35,653 nucleotides of DNA from Verrucomicrobiota bacterium (GTDB lineage: Bacteria > Verrucomicrobiota > Kiritimatiellia > SS1-B-03-39 > UBA6053), in assembly GCA_020831625.1 (NCBI GenBank), contig JAFIGD010000048.1:1-35653 (forward strand), in the 5' to 3' direction. Within the stretch, counting starts at the first letter, position 1. Each line of letters opens with the position of its first letter. Position numbers and translations under genes: made by a program. The notes under the pieces are model-generated. The model was not told where the DNA came from, ran no database searches, and saw only the letters and a program-made list of their open reading frames with translations. Below are positions 30,882 to 35,653 of this stretch, piece after piece.

Positions 30882-33788
30882 TCACCAGGCTTCGGCCCGA
30901 ACCGCGATCATATAGAAGCGTGTTCCGGCAGGGTTGTCCTCAATCCGAAGCGGGTTGTCATCGCCGTTCCGGTCTTCGTACCCCGGCAGGATCAGCCAGT
31001 CCCCCGTGACCAGCGAGTCCCGGTAATACACCCGGTAATGCTTGCCAGGGGCTGTTTGGGATTCGAAGGCGACAGCGCCTCCACTAACCGGAGTGGCGGT
31101 GACGAGCCGGAAGGTGGACGCCGGATCCGTGGGATCGAGTCCGGCAATGTAGGCCTCGCGGATGGTGTTGACGCCATTGGCGGACGGCACCGAGTCGTCT
31201 ACCGCCGTTGTGCCGTAATGCTCCTCGAGCCAGGCCGCGTACTCCGGGGTGACCGGTTCTGAAATCGTGATCGTAACGTCATCCATGGTTTGGGAAATGC
31301 CATCGTCGGAGGTCAGGCGAAGCACGTAGGTGCCGGGAATGAAGAAGGTGGCGGTGGTCTCAAGAGCGGACGCATCGGCAAAGACAACGTTGCCGGGACC
31401 GGACAGTTTGCTCCAGGTGTTCGTGAGGGGATCGCCGTCCGCATCCGTCGCTGTGGCGGAAAGGGTGACGGCCACTTCAGATGTGTCGGGCACGCTGACC
31501 CTGTAGGGATGATCTCCGGGCAGGGTGTCAGCCAATCCCCATTTATGCGCCAAATAGCCTTCGATTTTTTGACGGAGTTCGACGGACTGGATTCCGCTTA
31601 CGATCAGGACTTCACCAATATTGCAGTTTGAATACCGGTTCCAGGTCGGGCTTTCCGTTACATCTCCACCCAACACAAAGGGGTGAGTCGAATCGACATA
31701 GGCAAGACCCGTTTTAGATCCTCGGCTGTTTCCATCCCTCCAGGCGGAGGTTGTGCTCGTGGCGTCGTCAAACACAGCGCTCACCAAGGCGTTCGTGTCG
31801 TTGGGAATGCCCAGACTCACATGTCCGTCCTGGGTGAGCTTGACGTTGTTGTAGATACCATATTCATGCGCATCATTCTGAACGGGTCCTTTGCCAAGCA
31901 GCGCGTTGATCCCGCTGCCCACCGTCACATGAGCGCCTTTGTTATACACCGCGTACAGCCCGTAGCCCCCCCCGCTGTTTGCCCGGAGGGAAGGACTGTC
32001 CGGGGCTTTCAGGTGCTCCAGATTTGCTTTTTGAAAGTTGATGACATTCACGCCGCCAATCGTGTTCAACCCGGTCGTCGGCCGTTTGGTGTCGGTGGCC
32101 TGCGTGGCGTGGTTGCCATTGCCGCTTTTATCGGCCCACTGGCTGACCGCGCCGCCGCTGGCGGTGAGGGTGGAGGCGTCCCCCGCGTCATACCAGGCGG
32201 CGGTGGGGATCTCCGCCGGGGTCCAGGGACCCAGGCCCTGAATCATTGCGGCCGACTGGTCCGCACCGGCGTTGACGACCGGCGGCGTGTTCACCCTGAT
32301 GGTCACCGTCACCGTGTTGCCGGTATCCGTGCCGTCATGGGCCGCGTAGGTGAAACTGTCCTCGCCGGCAAAACCCGCGTTCGGGGTGTAGTGAAACGAT
32401 CCGTCCGGATGAAGCGTCAGGCTGCCGTGAGAGACATCCGACTGGAGCTGTGCGGTCAACACGTCGTCGTTGGCGTCGAAATCGTTCGCCAGCACGCCGG
32501 GCGCATCCGCGTTCAGCGTTTCTCCGGCGTTCATTGAATAGGTGTTCCCGGTTGAAACCGGCGGTATTTGCGGGATGACAACCGGATAAAACGTGCCGTG
32601 GAGCGGGACCTCCGTCGTCGTGGCAAAAGTTGGGTTCGGTCTGTTCTCGTGGTTTCTGGCCCCGAGGTAGACGACATTGGGGTCCGAGAATGATATCAGG
32701 CCATCGTTGTTCAACTCGATACAACGGTTGTTGAAAACAAAATTATCGTTGTGGGAAACATAGTGGATGACCGACCAGGGCCCCATCAGCGGATGCCAGC
32801 CTGGGCGCAGCGTGGTGGGCAAAACGATGCGGTTGGCTTCGACCAGCGTGTTGCCGCTGTCGCTGTCGTGAAAGTTGATGTCCTGCTCCAAATAGTTTCC
32901 GATCACGACGTTGTGTTCAGCGTGGACCTTCTGTATGGCAAAATGCCGCAACTGCCGCATATGATTCCGTGTGATCAGAAAGTGGTCCGCCATGATTTGA
33001 ACGTATCCGCTCCCCCCCCCGCCTTTGTTCCAGGCGCCATCCACATAGCAGTCGCGGATGGTGATGTGGCTGGCGCGCCAGGCATTGATGGGATGGTTGC
33101 CGCTGTCGATGATGTTCACACCGTCCAGCCAGCAGTTCACGGCATAATTAAAGTTCACGGACGTGACATAAAACTCCGGCTTGAGGTTCTCCAAATTGTA
33201 CGGATCCGGGGTCCCGTGGCTGCCGCGGAGGGTCAGGTTGACGAGCCCGGCATTGTGGATGTTGTTGTTAAAGCGAATGGCTGCGGCCGAGCTGCCGATG
33301 TCCGTCTCGATCGTAATCAAGAGCACAACACCCTCCCGGCTTTCGCCGACAAGCCGGACATGATTCTGCATATTGACCGTGGCATCGATGGTGTAGGTGC
33401 CGTTTCGCAGCAAAATCGTGCCCCCGCCCATATTTTGGGCCGCCGCCGCGTGGGCGCTGATCGCGGCATTGAGGCCCGCACTGTCGGTCGGCTCCAGCTC
33501 TGCGAGCACATTTTCCGGGGAAACCAGCTCCTCCAGCCTCGGGATGCCGCCCTGAACCCCGGCGGTTTGCCACTTCAGCATCTGCGCTTCATACCTCGGG
33601 TCCATCCGGGACGTGTCAAATTCCATCCCTTTGTAGCCGATGTGATCAAAATAGGAGGTCCGGGCGAAATACCCCCCCGCATTCATCACATCGGGAGGCC
33701 GCACCGGCACCTGCTGGGCCGGGACGACTGCGGGAAATACGAGAAAGGCGTAAGCGATTCCTTTGAGGATTGAGGGTATTTTGATCAT
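30882..33788 (-). CDS. Large secreted multidomain beta-helix protein, possible lyase (968 aa)
   Basis: A signal peptide, MIKIPSILKGIAYAFLVFPA, is followed by mature VPAQQ. Domains in order: a right-handed beta-helix (about 50-400, with GGGTILLRNGTYTIDATVNM, NHVRLVGESREGVVL, and HITIRDCYVDGAW); a cadherin-like module with ADAPGVLANDFDANDD (about 405-500); a LamG/concanavalin-like module with VSQWADKSGNGNHATQ (about 525-760); a PKD-like module (about 765-840); and a C-terminal domain (about 850-966). The start is ATG 33788 with GTGGAAAC before it; an open frame extends to 33872 but the signal peptide begins here. The extra modules probably bind sugar or cell surface. The catalytic function is a guess. 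It is divergent from the AraC gene. Confidence 0.85.
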   Translation of the reverse strand: MIKIPSILKGIAYAFLVFPAVVPAQQVPVRPPDVMNAGGYFARTSYFDHIGYKGMEFDTSRMDPRYEAQMLKWQTAGVQGGIPRLEELVSPENVLAELEPTDSAGLNAAISAHAAAAQNMGGGTILLRNGTYTIDATVNMQNHVRLVGESREGVVLLITIETDIGSSAAAIRFNNNIHNAGLVNLTLRGSHGTPDPYNLENLKPEFYVTSVNFNYAVNCWLDGVNIIDSGNHPINAWRASHITIRDCYVDGAWNKGGGGSGYVQIMADHFLITRNHMRQLRHFAIQKVHAEHNVVIGNYLEQDINFHDSDSGNTLVEANRIVLPTTLRPGWHPLMGPWSVIHYVSHNDNFVFNNRCIELNNDGLISFSDPNVVYLGARNHENRPNPTFATTTEVPLHGTFYPVVIPQIPPVSTGNTYSMNAGETLNADAPGVLANDFDANDDVLTAQLQSDVSHGSLTLHPDGSFHYTPNAGFAGEDSFTYAAHDGTDTGNTVTVTIRVNTPPVVNAGADQSAAMIQGLGPWTPAEIPTAAWYDAGDASTLTASGGAVSQWADKSGNGNHATQATDTKRPTTGLNTIGGVNVINFQKANLEHLKAPDSPSLRANSGGGYGLYAVYNKGAHVTVGSGINALLGKGPVQNDAHEYGIYNNVKLTQDGHVSLGIPNDTNALVSAVFDDATSTTSAWRDGNSRGSKTGLAYVDSTHPFVLGGDVTESPTWNRYSNCNIGEVLIVSGIQSVELRQKIEGYLAHKWGLADTLPGDHPYRVSVPDTSEVAVTLSATATDADGDPLTNTWSKLSGPGNVVFADASALETTATFFIPGTYVLRLTSDDGISQTMDDVTITISEPVTPEYAAWLEEHYGTTAVDDSVPSANGVNTIREAYIAGLDPTDPASTFRLVTATPVSGGAVAFESQTAPGKHYRVYYRDSLVTGDWLILPGYEDRNGDDNPLRIEDNPAGTRFYMIAVRAEAW

Positions 33789-33820
33789 GTTTGTTTCCAC
33801 TTTGATAAGATTTGACAATA
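33781..33820 (-). promoter_or_regulatory. Leader of the large beta-helix gene, matching the PL8 leader
   Basis: This is the partner of the leader at 30781-30820. The similarity runs from the TATTGTCA string through the GGAAA ribosome site and start codon into the first codons (MIKIPSILK versus MLKTRSILK). Confidence 0.6.
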
Positions 33821-33852
33821 CTGAATAATATTCCATACAGTATAACTTATTA

Positions 33853-33869
33853 TTATTTACATGAAATAA
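33853..33869. promoter_or_regulatory. Palindromic site between lyase and AraC genes
   Basis: TTATTTACATGAAATAA has 6-base perfect arms around ACATG. It lies 65 bases before the lyase start and 15 before the AraC start. On the minus strand TTTCAT and TATACT, 17 bases apart, could be promoter boxes for the lyase gene, with the site over the -35. It is a natural place for the AraC protein to act. Confidence 0.5.
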
Positions 33870-33883
33870 CATAACTGAAATTA

Positions 33884-34744
33884 ATGTTTAGCGATTTTGA
33901 AAACCAGAAAGATCGATTATCCCGATGGCGCCGGCGGGAAGGGCGCACGCGCAGTGTGGGCGGTCCGTCGGGGGCGACTCTTCTTGGCTATGGGTTCTAC
34001 CCCAAGACCGGGCAGAACCAGGCCGACTTCTGTTTCTCCGACCGCCTCTCCGTGGTTTATCTTCTCGAAGGGGAGGGGGTGTACAGCGATGAGCACACGG
34101 GGCGCATAGCGCTCAAGGCCGGGGACCTGGTGTTCCGCATTCCGAACCGCCCCCATCAGACTCTGACGGCAAAGGACTCTCCCTGGCTGGAATTTTATAT
34201 TGATCTGCCGCCGGCCACAGTCGATTTGCTTGCCCAGACAGGGATTGACGTGTCCACAAAGCCGGTCTGGTCCGCGGGACTGGACGGCAGGCTTATGCTG
34301 CGTATCGAGGAGATCCGCCGGAAGTTTTCACTGGAGGAGCACACGTCGCCCGTCCACCTGCTGCTGGCCCTGCAGTCCTTTTTACTGGAGGGGATCGAAC
34401 TGGCCCGCGCGGCCGCCTCCGGCCATTTTGGCACCACGATGCAGAGGCTTTGCCGGGAGATGGCCCAGGGGCTGCACTGGGGGCGCAGCATGCCGGACAT
34501 CGCAACGGGCGCCGGTCTCGATTATGATGTGTTCCGCAGGCTGTTCAAAGCCCACACGGGCGAGTCGCCGGCGACGTACCTCAACCGCATGCGCATCGAC
34601 GAGGCTCGCTCACTGCTTTTGCAGTCCACGCTCAGCGTGACCGCCATCGCCGAGTATCTGGAATACACCTCTGTCTATGTTTTCTCCCGCGCATTCAAGC
34701 AGGCCACCGGCCTCTCCCCCCAAGCCTACCGGTTGATGACGTAA
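33884..34744 (+). CDS. AraC-family transcriptional regulator (286 aa)
   Basis: It probably senses a sugar released from the polymer and controls the divergent lyase genes. Residues about 30-115 form a cupin-like sensor (SVVYLLEGEGVYSD, IALKAGDLVFRIPNRPHQT). Residues about 190-286 hold two helix-turn-helix motifs: MPDIATGAGLDYDVFRRLFK and VTAIAEYLEYTSVYVFSRAF, ending GLSPQAYR. The length is typical. No ribosome site is visible before ATG. It is transcribed away from the minus-strand lyase cluster, with the shared control region in 95 bases. Confidence 0.94.
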   Translation: MFSDFENQKDRLSRWRRREGRTRSVGGPSGATLLGYGFYPKTGQNQADFCFSDRLSVVYLLEGEGVYSDEHTGRIALKAGDLVFRIPNRPHQTLTAKDSPWLEFYIDLPPATVDLLAQTGIDVSTKPVWSAGLDGRLMLRIEEIRRKFSLEEHTSPVHLLLALQSFLLEGIELARAAASGHFGTTMQRLCREMAQGLHWGRSMPDIATGAGLDYDVFRRLFKAHTGESPATYLNRMRIDEARSLLLQSTLSVTAIAEYLEYTSVYVFSRAFKQATGLSPQAYRLMT

Positions 34745-34791
34745 CTCTGAAATACCCTAATCCCATCTCACCCTTTACAGGAGAACTGATT

Positions 34792-35463
34792 TTGAGACTC
34801 TATTTAATTCGTCATGGACACCCGGACTATTCCACAGACTCACTCACCCCCCGGGGGAAAGGTGAGGCGCAGGCGTTGTCCGAATATCTCAGCACATTGA
34901 ACCTGGACCGCATCTACACCTCGCCAATGGGCCGGGCGCGGGAAACCGCGTCGTTCACCTCCGCGAAAACCGGCATTCCGCCCGTGGTGCTGGACTGGAC
35001 CGCGGAACTCCGGCTTCGTGCCTGTGATGGAACGGATTTTCCGGCCTGGGAGATGAGTCCGGAGAATTTGAGACGGCCGGAATTCCAGGAGCCTCCGTCA
35101 TGGATGCCCGCGTTGAACCAACTGGCAGGCGAAAGTGATGCGTGGGTCGAGTCGCTGGGATGGCGGCGGGACGGAATCTCATACGTGCACATGCCGGAGC
35201 GCGGGGTGCCTAAACAAATCTAGGTGGCGCTGTTTTGCCATGGAGGCTTCGGCCTCGCCTGGCTGGCCCACCTTCTGGCCATTCCCACAGAGGTTCTATG
35301 GTCCTCCTTTTTTCTGCAAACCTCCTCGGTTACCACGGTGTTGTTTGAGGAGCGGGTCGAGGGAAAAGCGACCCCGAGGATTCTCGCGATGTCGCAACTT
35401 CCGCATCTCTATAAAGCCGGTCTGGAACACTCCACCGCCGGAATGAAATGGAATTATATTTAA
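34792..35463 (+). pseudogene. Histidine phosphatase gene interrupted by an in-frame TAG
   Basis: The first part (34792-35223) starts with TTG preceded by AGGAG at 8 bases and reads LYLIRHGHPDYSTDSLTPRG, with the RHG phosphate-binding motif, then IYTSPMGRARETA. It ends at TAG 35221-35223 after VPKQI. The same frame continues at once as VALFCHGGFGLAWLAHLLAI, with the second catalytic His, to 35463. Together they make a full 223-codon phosphoglycerate-mutase-like phosphatase. Alone, the first part (143 aa) lacks the second His. So the gene is likely dead, or the stop is a read error or read through. It is not obviously part of the sugar pathway. Confidence 0.85.
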
Positions 35464-35653
35464 CCCGTCCCGCAGACCCCGGCAGGCATACGCGTCAAGC
35501 TAAGGAATTTCCGCAGACATGAAGTCGGGTTTCCCGCTGTGTTTGCCACCCCTCCGCTTGTCGGAGGGGAGCAATGACTCTGTGCACGAAGCGTCACCAT
35601 AAGCCCGAATCGCCGCCCCTGTGCTTGCCACGGGGGTGTCGCGACGACTGAGA
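35464..35653. other. Repeat-like tail at the window edge
   Basis: No gene is supported. The stretch GCGTCAAGCTAAGGAATTTC followed by CGCAGACATGAAGTCGGG, then CTCCGCTTGTCGGAGGGGAG (a possible stem), and a GC-rich end resemble dispersed repeats or mobile-element edges that I have a sense of from environmental genomes. A short frame, MTLCTKRHHKPESPPLCLPR then GCRDD, from 35574 to a stop at 35649-35651, is likely incidental. The end of the window here fits an assembly break at a repeat. Confidence 0.35.

Noticed and set aside
1-35653. tRNA, rRNA, riboswitch or insertion sequence with transposase
   Set aside because: I saw no cloverleaf, rRNA motif, known riboswitch core or transposase frame. A covariance-model search (Infernal with Rfam) would be decisive.

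Overview
The window looks like a chromosomal piece from the PVC superphylum, most likely a marine-type Kiritimatiellota (Pontiella-like). This rests on several PEP-CTERM proteins ending in a PEP motif, a hydrophobic helix and an arginine cluster, on a dense set of sulfatases and carbohydrate-active enzymes with no SusC/SusD pair, and on GntR/LacI and AraC regulators beside sugar-degradation genes. No 16S, tRNA or ribosomal marker is present, so the taxonomy is inference. Both ends run into repeat-like sequence, so the window may be a whole contig.

Layout. (1) 1-5.5 kb: four PEP-CTERM-type genes (one on minus, three on plus). The three plus genes share a conserved upstream block. The last has lost its sorting tail through an apparent frameshift. 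A GntR/LacI regulator relic and repeat-rich intergenic DNA lie among them. (2) 5.5-19.2 kb: a one-directional degradation cluster with a secreted beta-helix protein, three tandem PL7-like lyase-fold proteins, and five S1 sulfatases interleaved with a small GH29-like protein. (3) 19.2-26.3 kb: a GH42 beta-galactosidase on minus, then a GH2 beta-galactosidase, an SGNH esterase/hydrolase and a GH29 alpha-L-fucosidase on plus. (4) 26.4-27.1 kb: an AbrB-VapC type toxin-antitoxin pair with an inverted repeat touching the antitoxin start codon. (5) 27.1-33.8 kb: a minus-strand lyase cluster with a pectate_lyase_3-like protein, a PL8 (chondroitin/hyaluronan/xanthan lyase family) protein and a large multidomain beta-helix protein, read away from a divergent AraC regulator at 33.9 kb. 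(6) 34.8-35.5 kb: a histidine phosphatase gene broken by an in-frame TAG, then repeat-like sequence.

How it fits together (inference). The lyases and two sulfatases carry export signals. Three sulfatases, both GH29 proteins, GH42, GH2 and the SGNH hydrolase carry none. This suggests a two-stage scheme: lyases open a uronic-acid-containing, sulfated polysaccharide outside the cytoplasm, then imported oligosaccharides lose sulfate, ester, fucose and galactose inside. The enzyme set points to a sulfated, fucose- and galactose-containing uronic acid polymer, such as a fucosylated glycosaminoglycan or a complex algal or animal mucilage. Transporters and the sulfatase-maturing enzyme are not in the window.

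The most noteworthy signals are the PL7-like trio lacking the canonical catalytic His, the conserved promoter block of the PEP-CTERM paralogs, the shared leader of the two lyase genes, a shared TTATTTACAT site 65 nt before two minus-strand genes, and three gene-decay events.
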